Assembly (NCBI GenBank): GCA_963969495.1
Contig: OZ018335.1
Location: 89,500,440 to 89,564,439, forward strand
Origin: Ceratothoa steindachneri
Taxonomy: Eukaryota; Arthropoda; Malacostraca; Isopoda; Cymothoidae
Length of the DNA: 64,000 nt
Reading direction: 5' to 3'
The translations under genes were made by a program, and so were the position numbers. Numbering within the stretch: the stretch's first letter is position 1; every line of letters starts with the position of its first letter. The notes under the pieces are model-generated. The model was not told the origin of the DNA, did no database searches, and saw only the letters and a program-made list of their open reading frames with translations. This document shows positions 31,117 through 41,894 of this stretch, one piece after another.

Positions 31117-32649
31117 CAGTGACCTAGTATATAACTTCTCCAGAGCTATTGAGATACTTTCTACCCCTTCTTTAAGTATCCTAGAATGAATATTACCAGG
31201 GCCGGAGGCCTTGGTAGTATCTAACTCACCTATTAGTCCTATTATCGTCCTCCTATCCACACTAATGGTAGTAAACACCTCTTTCCCTGACCCATGAGTA
31301 CTATACATAAGACTATTTAGTTTCTCCTTTGTAAATACTGATGCAAAATGACCATTTAGTACCTCAACTCTTTCCTCATCAGTTTCTCTCACAACCCCTT
31401 CATATTTGATAGTCCCTATTTTAACTCTGCCAGACTTATTATTAATTTTATAGTAACTAAAGAACTTTCTAGGATCTTTGTTGCTATCCTGAGCTAATTT
31501 AATTTCTGACACCCTTTTATTCTTCTTTATAATCTTATTTAACTCATTCCTAGTCATTCTATAATCACATAAATTTTGAATATTATTTTGTATCTGTAAT
31601 TTTTTATATGCCCTTTTCTTCTCTGAAATTTTTCTACCTATCTCCTGATTCCACCATAATGGTTTCCTACTTTTGTTCCTAATAGCCTTCATTGGGATAC
31701 ATTGCTCTTGGACTACATTTATTATATGCTTGAAAGTATCCCACATCCCATAAGCCTTTTTATCTCTGAATTCTACATCCCAGTCTACAAAATTTAGCAA
31801 GCTTCAGAGTTTTACATAATCTTCCTTATGAAAATTTTGAACTTTTACAGCATTCTCGGTTATTTTACCCTTCTCAATTCCCAAGTTAAAACGAACTATC
31901 TGATGGTCACTATTTCCCAATGCTTCCCCAACAGTCAATTCTTGAACTAAATGATCACTGTTAGAAAGTACTAAATCTAATATATTGTCCACCCTTGTTG
32001 GCTCATTAACAAATTGATTCAAAAAATTATCCTCAAAGCATTCTATGAACCTGCCACTTGTTCTATCCCTACCTATCATATTTTCCCAGTCTACAGAGTG
32101 TAAGTTGAAGTCCCCAATAATAACTGCATCTGTTTCACATCCCTAACTTATTTCCCTTATCATTAGTTCATCCATATCATCAGTCTGCCCAGGTGGCCTG
32201 TAAAAAGCTCCCAAATGCACCATTCTATTTTTACTCAACCTAATATCTATCCAAAGTGACTCAACTCCATCCTGCTTTATTGAAGTATTTAAACTTGAAA
32301 CAATGTTGTTTTTTATATAGATAATTATTCCTCCACCAATCCTACCTGTCCTTTGACTAATGTACATATTATAGCCCTGTAAATCAAATTCACTTATAGT
32401 GTCACTAAATTCTATTGCATTAACCCATGATTCAGTAACACATAATATATCTATATCCTCATTGCTAATATAACTAAATAGCTCATCCTTCTTGTTTCTA
32501 AGACTAAGAGCATTTGTATAGAAACAATTTAACCCCCCTATCCCTGAAGCACCTCTTGAAACCTGAATGACCTCACCTCTATCGCCTTGGAACCTATTTC
32601 TGTTATCTTCCAAGTCCATTCTACTTTCAGTACTATAATGTCCTCTCAT
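31117..32649 (-). pseudogene. CR1-A ORF2 endonuclease, linker and RT start
   Basis: Longest CR1-A ORF2 5' half in the window. CFYTNALSLRNKK, LCVTESW, GRIGGGIIIYIKNN, LGAFYRPPGQTDD, ILDLVLSN and GNSDHQIVRF, then linker KPLWWNQEIG. The start of the RT follows (KASGPGNIHSRILKEGVESI). Stops or shifts lie near 32142, 31802 and the Gyp-2 junction. Beginning MRGHYSTESRMDLE agrees with copy 1. Confidence 0.83.
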
Positions 32650-32672
32650 AATTCCCTAACCACTATTAGTAT

Positions 32673-32731
32673 CTAGTTTCCCGCCCGCAAAGACCTAATA
32701 ACACGATCATACTCCTCCCACAACACATCTG
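32673..32731 (-). pseudogene. CR1-A ORF1 last 19 codons
   Basis: Reads LWEEYDRVIRSLRV and ends at the TAG at 32673-32675, as in copy 1 at 2750. Upstream sequence changes to LINE-G at about 32732. Confidence 0.65.
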
Positions 32732-33335
32732 CTATGTCAAAATCGCTATATTGTAATATATCATTTTTGTCTTTAATTGGACCAATGCTATTATTGGTTT
32801 TCTGCTATTTACTAATGCAAAAAACTCTTTCGGATTTTGTTTACATTTTAAAGCTACTCTTATTTCTTCGTTCCATTTTGCTCTTTTGGTTTCACTTTTC
32901 TTCTTAGTTCAATACAATGTTTTTTATTATCAATATCCATATTGGATTTCATTATCTTATACGCTTTATCTCTTTCTCTAATGGCTTTTTTAAGCTGAGA
33001 GGACAACCATTTGGGTTCATTATTTTTTTTGTCAGTACTAACTTTAGATGGTATGAATTGTCCCTGTTTATTTAGTAAATTGTTTTTAAAATCATGCCAC
33101 ACTTTATTATTGTCTTCAGGTTTTATAATATAGTTTGTAAGACTTTCCCTCAGACCTTCGAAATTTGCTTTCATAAAATCAAACAACAGTGCGTGTTGTT
33201 CTTCTTATGGATGGAACGTTTATGTTAAAATATATTATATTGTGATCGCTGTTACCAAACTTTTCTCCGACGTTTAAATTTGAAATCAATTCATCGTCGC
33301 TTGATAATACTATCGCTGAATGCACTCAGGTTTTG
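32732..33335 (-). pseudogene. LINE-G: endonuclease end and linker of another CR1-like LINE
   Basis: From the upstream side: LSSDDELISNLNVGEKFGNS then DHNIIYFNI (end of an APE-type endonuclease), a frameshift near 33190, then a linker with FDFMKANFEGLRESL, EPKWLSSQLKKAIRERDKAY and KQNPKEFFALV. The arrangement matches the CR1-A region between endonuclease and RT, but the sequence is different. Both ends are truncated, so only this segment is present. Confidence 0.65.
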
Positions 33336-33901
33336 ACCTTCAAAGTATATAGTTATGCCTTTTCTGGACCTCCTTAGCTACAAACTTAACCATTTCTGTT
33401 TAACTTTGATTGCAAACACATAAGTAACCTACCTTTTAGGTGGTCATTTGTGGTCACAGATACTAACTTCTTCATCGTTATTAGGAATTGACTTTCTAAA
33501 GTATTTTAATCTTTTAGTGGATTGTGTGCGCAGCATACTTCTAGACAAACAAACCAAACTGGTATAAAATTGAGATTATCTGGAGAGCTGGTAGCCTTGA
33601 TTATCAATGACATTCAGCACCTGCTGCCCAATTGCAGAGCCATATTGGAGAAATATGAGGCTCTGTACAGACCCACACCTGCTCATCCCTCCCCTTCATA
33701 GCCGCATTCAGTGACACATACTGGTAGTGTTCACCTACATTCGCATGGCTGAGGCCCAGGGATGTGCCTAAGTATCTGTATCAGTCATTTTGGCGGTATC
33801 AATAGAAATTGGCCGATACTTTGAAAAAATATGCCTATACCATATGGTATGTGCTATATATAATATATTAATGCAATCAATTTATTTTGACAAATATATG
33901 T
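33336..33901. other. Unassigned DNA
   Basis: No open frame above 60 codons and no recognised repeat. A and T runs near 33820-33900 precede an LTR-like sequence. Confidence 0.5.
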
Positions 33902-34712
33902 TGTAGCGGGCCGAAAATCTAGACTAACCCCAAACGATCCAACCCACTTCCTAAACTAATTCAGATGTGAGAAATTGAAGGAGAATGAAACAGATTGTAT
34001 GTACAGTCCTTTTACTTACAAAAATCCCCCAATAATATTTACAAAAATATGGGGTAAATATGCACACAATGAGCCTATTTATATATAATTAAAACAATCC
34101 TATCTTGCGAATTACTACCAATCAAAAATATATATACAAATACTAAAGAAAAATCCTATCTTAGAATCCTACCAGTCGAAAATAAAAAAGAAGAGACAAC
34201 AAAATGAGTTATCTTACGTGGTACCACAGTTTATGATTTGCTGGACCCCCAGGGAAAAATCTTGCCAGCAGTCACTCTTGTGACAGGGAAAGTATGCTTC
34301 TTCGACTCTTCGGGTTAATCTAGGAATAATTTGCACTGACGAGCGATGAGCACACAAGTGAATCCTTTGACAAAGGAGAGTGCTTGAGGGAGTTCACTTT
34401 GGGGTATTCCTCAATGGCGAGGAGTATCTCTGGGTTTTGTTGTACACCAAGATAGGGGGTTTCTCTGAAGAGTGTTAGTTGAACTTGTTTCTCAATACAA
34501 GTTAACTAAAAGTTTGGTGTGACCACCAGGAACTGGCTCAGGATGAGCTTCTTCTGTGTTCCTTTTGTAGGGTTGACGGGAACTTTGCCGGACTTCATTG
34601 TTTCGATGACTAACACAATCTGCCATGTTCTTCTGTCATTATTCACATATATACATCGCCACCCCATTGGGGGTAGGGGAAGGGGAAGGAACAGGGCCAT
34701 TCTTCATAAGAG
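33902..34712 (-). repeat. Gyp-1-related LTR relic
   Basis: Begins TGTAGCGGGCCGAAAATC on the plus strand, the reverse complement of the Gyp-1 LTR end, and follows the Gyp-1 LTR for about 360 bp (including the GTGGTACCACG and CACTCTTGTGACA blocks). The remainder to about 34712 is less clear. ATGT flanks the left end and occurs at 34713 on the right, but the right LTR end lacks the usual CA, so its boundary is uncertain. Confidence 0.6.
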
Positions 34713-35150
34713 ATGTCCCAAAAGGACAAATCTTCAGTTAAACTAAAAAGACCCAATTCTAACACTGATTTCAATGCAGCTGCTGTAGGCCAAACTCTAC
34801 AAGTGATTAAAGAGACTGACTAAGCTGTCTCACATTTCTCTTTACATCCATCAACTTCTGGTTTAGAGAAATCCAACACCAACCTGAATTATCCGGCCAA
34901 ACATCCTAATTCAACAGACAGTCATAAATGCCTGTAACATCACAAAACAAGAGCAATGATGAAGATAGTATAAATGTAACTTTGGGAAACAAAAATTACA
35001 CAAATAATCTCAAATTGTGTATCGATCCCAAATTTGTTCCTTGGGTATATTTAAGCTCTACAACTGTTAATTTGACCAAATTAAGTCCATTAACAATAAA
35101 AAAAATTGTTGAATCCATCTGTCATGGCCTTGTTCAAGTTAAGGTTGGAT
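34713..35150 (+). pseudogene. LINE-F ORF1, N-terminal part
   Basis: Starts MSQKDKSSVKLKRP at 34713, is interrupted by a stop and a frameshift near 34930, then continues to LSPLTIKKIVESICHGLVQV before ending at about 35148. The last block is typical of Jockey/I-type ORF1 proteins just before their zinc knuckles. A matching continuation (ECSAAQNLNTIQGI, then CCHC text) occurs at 47130 on the same strand, suggesting one ORF1 split by about 12 kb of insertions. Confidence 0.5.
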
Positions 35151-35498
35151 AAATGTGAATATTAACTGTGTTATTTGATGTCATATTTGAATAGCAAAAG
35201 AAGTTTAGATATATTTTTATTAATGTGAAAACTATGCTTGAATTTATAAATAAGAGATTTTATTTTGCTGAATTTATTTTTTGAGTGTATAATTCATCGT
35301 TGGAGACGAGATGGGAGAAATACAAGAAAAGTCTCTTAACCTCCCATGTTATTTAACTAGGTAAGCATTAATACACATAAAATACTCAGACCAGACAACC
35401 ACATGTAGTGCGTGTTATTAATAAACATAAACATAAATAAGCATAATTAATAAACATAAATAATAAAAATCAGCGAGACTTAATCTCATAAAAGAAAA
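35151..35498. other. AT-rich DNA, possibly the LINE-D 5'UTR
   Basis: No coding similarity. It contains repeated AATAAACATAAA text just before the LINE-D PHD frame. Confidence 0.45.
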
Positions 35499-36270
35499 AT
35501 GAATCAATCCAAAGATGATATATGTGGCAACTGTAGACGGCAAGTTAAAGAAAGCGATAATGGCCTACAATGCGAGCTTTGCGAACTATGGTTCCATTGT
35601 GGCTGTGAAAAAATAGGAAAGGAGCTATATGAAATATTAAGAAAATACAAGGATCAACTATGGTTCTGCAAGAAATGCAATCCAGAAGTGAAAAATGCAG
35701 TAAGAAAGATCAGCAAGCTAGAGGTGGAAAACAAAACCTAAAAAATAAAATACAAGAGCTAGAAGGTAAATTTAACGACTTAAAAGTGAATAAATAAAAG
35801 AAACAACAGAAATAATAATGAGTAATTTAGAAGAGATAAAAGACAAAGAAAGGAGGAAAAATAATATAGTAATATACAATGTACCAGAATCTAATAAAGA
35901 AAATGCAGAGGAAAAGCAAAAGGAGGATGATGAAAGATGCCAAGATCTCTTTGTAAACACCCTAAGAGTGAACTGTAACAATGTAAAAACTGTGAGAATG
36001 GGAAAAAAACACGATGGTGACCCAAGAAAAAGGCCATTACTAGTTATATTAAATGATCAAAATGATAAATGGATCATTATAAAGAATGCCAAAATGTTAA
36101 AATATGAAACCGATCTAACAAAAAAAGGAATGGGAATTTCACCAGACTATACAAAGAAGGAAAGAGACAACAACAAAAGGATTAGAGATGAACTAAGACA
36201 AAAAAGAGAAAAAGTAGAACAGGGCTGGTACATCTACAAAGGAGACTTAATCAGAAGGAACAACTATTGA
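35499..36270 (+). pseudogene. LINE-D ORF1: PHD finger, coiled coil, RRM-like
   Basis: The PHD-type finger reads CGNC...CELC...WFHCGC...WFCKKC (C4HC3 order). A coiled segment follows (KIQELEGKFNDLKV) in a shifted frame with stops near 35740-35795. From 35818 an L1-ORF1-like RRM starts with KNNIVIYNVPES, then RMGKK and RPLLVIL. It ends with a C-terminal domain (GISPDYTKKERDNNKR) at the TGA at 36268-36270. PHD and RRM modules are known in LINE ORF1 proteins; they bind RNA or chromatin. Frame breaks in the coil make this copy inactive. Confidence 0.72.
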
Positions 36271-37290
36271 AAAGATAAAAATCATATTGAAGAAATAAAA
36301 ATAAAATTATTAAATGCCCAAGGATTAACAAAAGTAAAGATAGGTGAGATAGAAAGTATAATAAAGGATAATAAGGAAATACTATGCTTAACAGAAACAT
36401 GGCAAAAAATAGACAGTATTGAGATAAGTAAACACTTAAATAAAATAGAAAATATGAGGAGTAAGAATGATAAAAAAGGAGGAGGCCTAATGCTAATCCA
36501 TAATAACACTAGGAAAATAACTGTAGAGAAAGTAAAAACAAAAAACTATGATATCTTATATGGTAATCTGAAGATAGGAAAACTAAAATTCAAAATAATA
36601 CTAATATATTATCCAACAGGAGAAGATAAGAGAGATATAGATAAAAAGAAGAGTCTAATAGAAGAGATTGAGAAAATACTGGAAGAAAACAAAGACAATA
36701 AAGTACTTTTACTAGGAGACTTTAATGGACATCTTGGCTTTCTAGGAAGCCAAAAAGAAAATAAAAATGGGAAAACGATAAATAAACTAATAGATGAATA
36801 CAATCTAATATTAATAAATTCAGACCTAGAGTGCAATGGTACATACACCTGGGGAAGAAATAATCAAAAAAGTGCTATAGACCTTGTACTAATGAACCAG
36901 AATATGTATAAAAACTTCAAAAGAATGACCATAGATGAAAATAAACAGGAAATAGATATATCAGACCACAACTTGATAACTATATATCTTGATTATGAGA
37001 AAGACAAAGAAGTTGCTGAAAATATAAAGGAAATAAAGTATCTAAAAAGAGATGAAACGGCAATGAAAATATTTGAAGAAGAGATGGAAAAAACAATAGA
37101 AAGGGAGGAGATAAGCAACATAGACAGTCTAATAGAGAAGATGAAACAAATAAGTAAAGTAAAGTTAACAAAAACAAATTATACAACTGGAAGAGGTCAA
37201 TATGACAAAAAAGAAAAACCATGGATGAATAGGAAAATAAAAGAGGAAATAAAAAAACGACAATATCTGAACAGAAATAAAAGATACAAG
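36271..37290 (+). pseudogene. LINE-D APE-type endonuclease
   Basis: Begins right after the ORF1 stop and in the same frame: KIKLLNAQGLTKVK, LCLTETW (catalytic Glu), KGGGLMLIHN, VLLLGDFNGHLG, SAIDLVLMNQ and ISDHNLITI. The first ATG after the ORF1 TGA is at 36454, inside the domain, so initiation upstream is unclear. The frame is open for about 1 kb until a CR1-B tail is inserted at 37293. Confidence 0.78.
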
Positions 37291-37292
37291 AG

Positions 37293-37381
37293 GCCATTAC
37301 TGGAACAGGAGCTGCCAAGTGTAGGCCATGAATGGTCTTTTGCAGTCTCCTTCTTTTCTTATGTTCTTATGTTCTTATGTT
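37293..37381 (+). repeat. CR1-B 3' tail, 89 bp insertion
   Basis: Contains only the terminal hairpin (GGAGCTGC to GCAGTCTCC) and tail TTCTTATGTTCTTATGTTCTTATG. AAGAG occurs on both flanks (37288-37292 and 37382-37386), a likely target duplication. Confidence 0.8.
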
Positions 37382-38042
37382 AAGAGAGGGGAGGAATATG
37401 AAGAAGCAAATAAGAAATATCTGAAACAAAAGCAGAAAGTGAAAAACTTGATAAAACATGAAATAACATTATATGAAGAAAAGATACTGTTGGAGATAAA
37501 AAGTGCAGGAAGTAAAAAACTATGGGATCAAATTAACAAGTTAAAAGGAAATAACAGTAAAAGTAATAAAGATATTGAATTGTACAAAAATAACAAAAAA
37601 CTAAGTACTGAAGAAACTAAGGCCAAGGTAACAGAATATTGGAGGAAAATATACCAAAAGTTTGAGAAACAAATAGATATTATATGGAATGAAGACATTA
37701 AGAAATCATATATAGAAGAAATTAGGAACAGTAATGAGAATAAAACAAAGATTGTTTATAAAATAAAAGCCCCTAAACACGTAATAGAACATTTGGATTA
37801 TGACTTCAAAACAGGAAATGGGGAAATAGTAAAAGAAGCAAAGATACCCCAGATAATTAAAGAACACATGGATATGGCATTTGAAATCAAAGAAGAAATA
37901 ACAGCACAGAACAAAATAGAAATAAAAGAAGATGAAGTAAAAGCGCAGATAAAAATGTTAAAGAAAAGGAAGGCTGCAGGACTGAATTAATTAATACCAG
38001 AACTATTTAAAGCAATGGAAAAAAATGATAAATGCATAAGAA
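37382..38042 (+). pseudogene. LINE-D linker between endonuclease and RT
   Basis: Resumes the LINE-D frame after the CR1-B tail: GEEYEEANKKYLKQKQKV, then IKHEITLYEEKILLEIK and, near the end, KKRKAAGLN followed by a TAA and LIPELFKA, the first RT finger block. Lys/Glu-rich, as is usual here. The frame stops at the I-like insertion (38043); the duplicated GCATAAGAA is at 38034-38042. Confidence 0.75.
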
Positions 38043-38218
38043 TTTTTTTTTTTTTTTTTTTTTTTAAGGGGGCTATCTGGCGACTGCCGACTTAGGCATA
38101 AGTCGCCGTAAAAAACAGCCTAGTTCTAGGCTACTTTAAAAAATTAAACAGAAAACAATAAAAAGAAATAACAATAACAAAGCAATAACAAAAACAATTA
38201 CAAAAACAACAACAACAA

Positions 38219-41200
38219 TTAAATCGGGTTAAATAAAAGGGAGAAGGCCGGCCTCCCCCACGCACTCGTCCCGAGCACAAGGGACAGGCGGTAGCGACCC
38301 CGCCCATCCCGGTACCGGGACAGGTGTCGTGCGCGAAGATCACCCAGACTGGGACATTCAACAAGAATGTGCCGAACAGTCTGGGGGACGACGCAGTCGT
38401 TGCAATAGGGCGCAGGCGAGCGCTCCATCAGATAGCGATGCGTCACACGAGTGTGTCCGATTCGGAGACGACAAAAAGCAACCTGAAGCCGCCGCGGCAT
38501 TGGGGGATAGGTCCATGGGAACAGTCGCGGCGCAATGGCACGCAACTTTAAGTTCCCTTCGACCGTCTCCCATCTTCTTTGCCAAGCAGTCCGAAGAGCT
38601 GCCCGTATTCCTGCCATGTAGTCGGTGTGAGGAAGAGCGAAACGCTGGTCCGGTCGCAGAGTCCTCGCGGACTCTTTGGCGCCCTCATCGGCACGCTCAT
38701 TCCCCGCAATTCCTACATGTCCAGGAACCCAGCAGAAGATAATCTCGACATCTGCCCGGCTCGCCAAAACCGTGGCGTCACGGATATCGCGAACCAGGGG
38801 ATGCGGAGATTCCAATGCCCCGAGAGCACTCAGGGCGCTTTGTGAGTCGCTATAGATCACAATCCGGTCTCTGAACCGGGCACGTCGCGTAATCTCCCGT
38901 ACCGAGTGGTGTATTGCCACCAGCTCGGCCGTGAAGACAGACGCAGCGCCTGGTAGAGCCCCGCTGACTTCAAACAGAGGGGATACGGCGTGGAAGCCGA
39001 CCCCCTCTTGAGACTTGGAGCCATCCGTATACACTGGCACGGTACCAGCGTGACACGATGTGTGCTCCAAAAAGGTCGAACGCAATACACCGGCCCGAGA
39101 GCTATATCTACCTCTCGAAGGAGTTTCCTGGCCCTAAACCCAAAGTGTTGCACTGCACGCGGCGCAGAGCGAGTGGCATCTCCCCAGCATCGACCAACAG
39201 GCTCTCAATGGGGGAAGTGCGGAAGGCACCGGTCGCAAGGCGAATGCCGGTGTAGTGGATTGAATCCACCTTCCGCAATAAACGATCGGCTGCGGATGCA
39301 TAAAACTCGCATCCGTAGTCGAGCTTCGAGCGAACAAAGGATCGATAAAAAAGTAAGGCGGTAGCCCTATCAGCGCCCCAAGCGCTGAACGTCACGGAAC
39401 GGAGAATGTCCATGGCGCGGGTACAAGAGACCCTAAGGCTGCGAATATGAGCCTCCCAGGTGAGGCGTCGGTCGAATACAAGACCAAGGAAACGGTGCGA
39501 CTCAACCACATCCAGGCGCACCCCATTAAGAAACAAATCTGGGTCGGGGTGAAGCCGTGGATGGCGGCAGAAGTGCACCACCTTAGTCTTGGCCAAAGAA
39601 AACCGAAACCTGTGCGCTTCGGGATAGCGAGAGACGCGGTTCAATGCCTGTTAGAGTCGACGCTCCAGAGTTGGCATCTGGGCCGCGCCAAAAGAGATCG
39701 AAAGGTCGTCCACGTAGAGCGTAGCGAGAACATCTTCTGGCAGAAACGAGGTGATGCCGTTGATGCTCAGGGCAAAGAGTGTGACACTGAGGACACTTCC
39801 CTGCGGGACACCCTCTTCCTGCTCCTTTGGGGCAGAGAGGGCTCCCCCCACCCGTACGCGGAATCGACGATCTCGCAAAAATTCAGATATAAACATTGGG
39901 AGGCGTCCCTTCGCCCCCATCGTGTGGAGAGTCTCCATGATACCGTATCGCCATGCGGTATCATAGGCCTTCTCCAGATCTAAAAACACCGTGGCGTAGT
40001 GTTGTCTACGAAGGAAAGCCTCGCAGACGGAATTTTCCAGTCGGAGCAGAGCATCCGACGTCGAGTGGAACTTACGGAAGCCGCACTGTGCAGAAGACAG
40101 ATGGCCTCCGCTGTCCAGGAAATAGGCTAATCTAACATTTACCAATTTCTCCATCAACTTGCACACGCAAGAGGTTAGAGAGATTGGGCGGAAACCGGTC
40201 GGAGTAGAGTGATCTCTCCCCGGCTTGCGAAAGGCGAGCACAGTAGCGATTCGCCAGGAGTCTGGGAGAAGACCTTCCACCCAGATCCTGTTGAACATAT
40301 CTAACAGAAAGGCCATGCCTCGCTCACCCAGGTGTCGAAGCATGGCGTACGGGACATCGTCCGGACCATGGGCGGTGTCCGCGCACGAAGCGAGAGCGGA
40401 ACGCAACTCACTCACAGTAAACTTGTCGTTGAAGGGTTCTCCGGCTCTGGAGGTAAAGTCCAGCCGGCGGCCTTCCGCGACATCACGACGTGCATTGAAT
40501 GCTGGCGGAGCAGCATCACGGCTAGAGAATGCGGAGAAAGCGGTCGCTAAGGATTCCGCCACGGACGCGGGGTCCGAGATTGCGGTCCCATTCTCCTGGA
40601 GAACGGGAGGGGGGTCCTGCGAGAACTTGCCCCGAATCCTTTTGACTCGCTTCCACACCTCAGCTAAAGGGGTCTTCCCGTTAAGTGAAGACACGTATGC
40701 CCGCCAAGAAGAGCGGCGGGCGTGCTTCGAAATATACCGGAACCTAGCCCTAGCCCGACGAAATTCAGCGACAGTGAAATCGTTCGGGCGGCGCTTATAG
40801 CGCATGTAGGCATAACGCTTCTGTTTGAGGGCCGTCTCACACTCGGCCGACCACCATGGGAGCGGTCGGCGTGCAAAACGGCCAGACGTCCTAGGAATAG
40901 TAGTCAGGCCCACGGCGATGAGGTTGCCGGAGAAGAACTCAACGGCCTCATCTACCGACCTAAACTCCTCGACTGAGATAGAGAATTCAGTCATTTCCTG
41001 AAATGCAGGCCACCGCGCCCGCGCCAAGCACCACCGAGGTGGTCTCTCAGGCGGCAGTTGCCCTGAAAATGATATTTGAATGGGAAAGTGATCACTACCA
41101 TGGAGGTCATCGACCACCCCCCAATCAAAATCAGGCTGTGCATCCGAAGAGCACAAAGATAGGTCAAGGCAAGAAAATGAAGCGGTTCTCGGACAGTGAT

Positions 41201-41816
41201 GCGTAAACTCATCCACGTTTAGGACACCCATCTCAAGCTCTTCGATCAGATCAGCAAGGACTTGTCCCCTGGGATTTATGGAGTAATCTCCCCAGAGAGG
41301 ATGCCTGCCGTTCAGATCTCCAAGCAAGAGATAGGGCCTCGGCAACGGTGCCACGACGCGGCGGAAGTCCCCCGCGTCGAAGTCAGCTGACGGTGGAATG
41401 TACGCAGAAATGATAGTATACCTCCTATCCAGGTGCAGCTGCACAGCCACTGCCTGAAAGGAGGTATCTAAAGAGAAAGGAAGAACGGAGACATCATGCC
41501 GGGTGTAAACCGCGCATCCCCCAGCCCGGCCATCCCGCGGTGGTGGGGTCGCAAGACCCTTATACCCCGGGAGGGCAGGCAGGGGGCACGCGCCTAGCAT
41601 GGTCTCCTGCAAAAAAATAGCTAACGGGGAACGGGACGAGGCGAGCCTATGCAGCTCCTCCCAGTTGGCCCGGAGTCCACGGCAATTCCATTGAAGGAAT
41701 ATGCCCTCCAGGCCTAGCTCAAAGGAGACGCGGGGGCCCTCCTCGAATTGAAGACCCTCACGGGAATAGCCGTACGCTTCCCGGGGGCAGAACCCCGGGC
41801 GCTGTTGGCCGGACAA
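38219..41816 (-). pseudogene. I-like ORF2: endonuclease, RT, RNase H
   Basis: Endonuclease: LQWNCRGLRANWEEL, FLQET, SAYIPPSADF, LLLGDLNGRHPLWGD and GSDHFPIQI. RT: FRKPGRDHSTPTGFRPISL, VFLDLEKAYDTAW, EGVPQGSVLS and LYVDDLSISF (YVDD). A TAA at 39651-39653 interrupts the frame, which then continues HRFLGLVFDRRLTWEAHI. Two shifts follow near 39120 and 39085. RNase H is complete: VYTDGSKSQEGVGF, FTAELVAIHH, YSDSQSALSAL and WVPGHVGIAGNERADEGA. The end has CNDC and HILVEC, as in other I-group ORF2 proteins. Confidence 0.9.
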
Positions 41817-41894
41817 AGCGCTGTCGCCTTCGAGGACTTATTGGGGGAGGTTGGGCTCGCCATGCGAGTCTTTTCCTCCCTCCGCCTCGAAACC

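Larger units (their letters stand above)
25375..32731 (-). mobile_element. CR1-A LINE, copy 4, split by Gyp-2
   Basis: Minus-strand CR1-A: the last 19 codons of ORF1 (32731-32673), ORF2 endonuclease and linker (32649-31117), then Gyp-2 (31116-26312), then RT (26311-25375). Gyp-2 is flanked by CAGT (26308-26311 and 31117-31120). Downstream the RT passes into CR1-B sequence at 25374. Several nonsense changes are present. Confidence 0.87.

Noticed and set aside
38043..38065. T run as a simple low-complexity repeat
   Set aside because: It is the poly(A) tail of the minus-strand I-like LINE, next to the target duplication.
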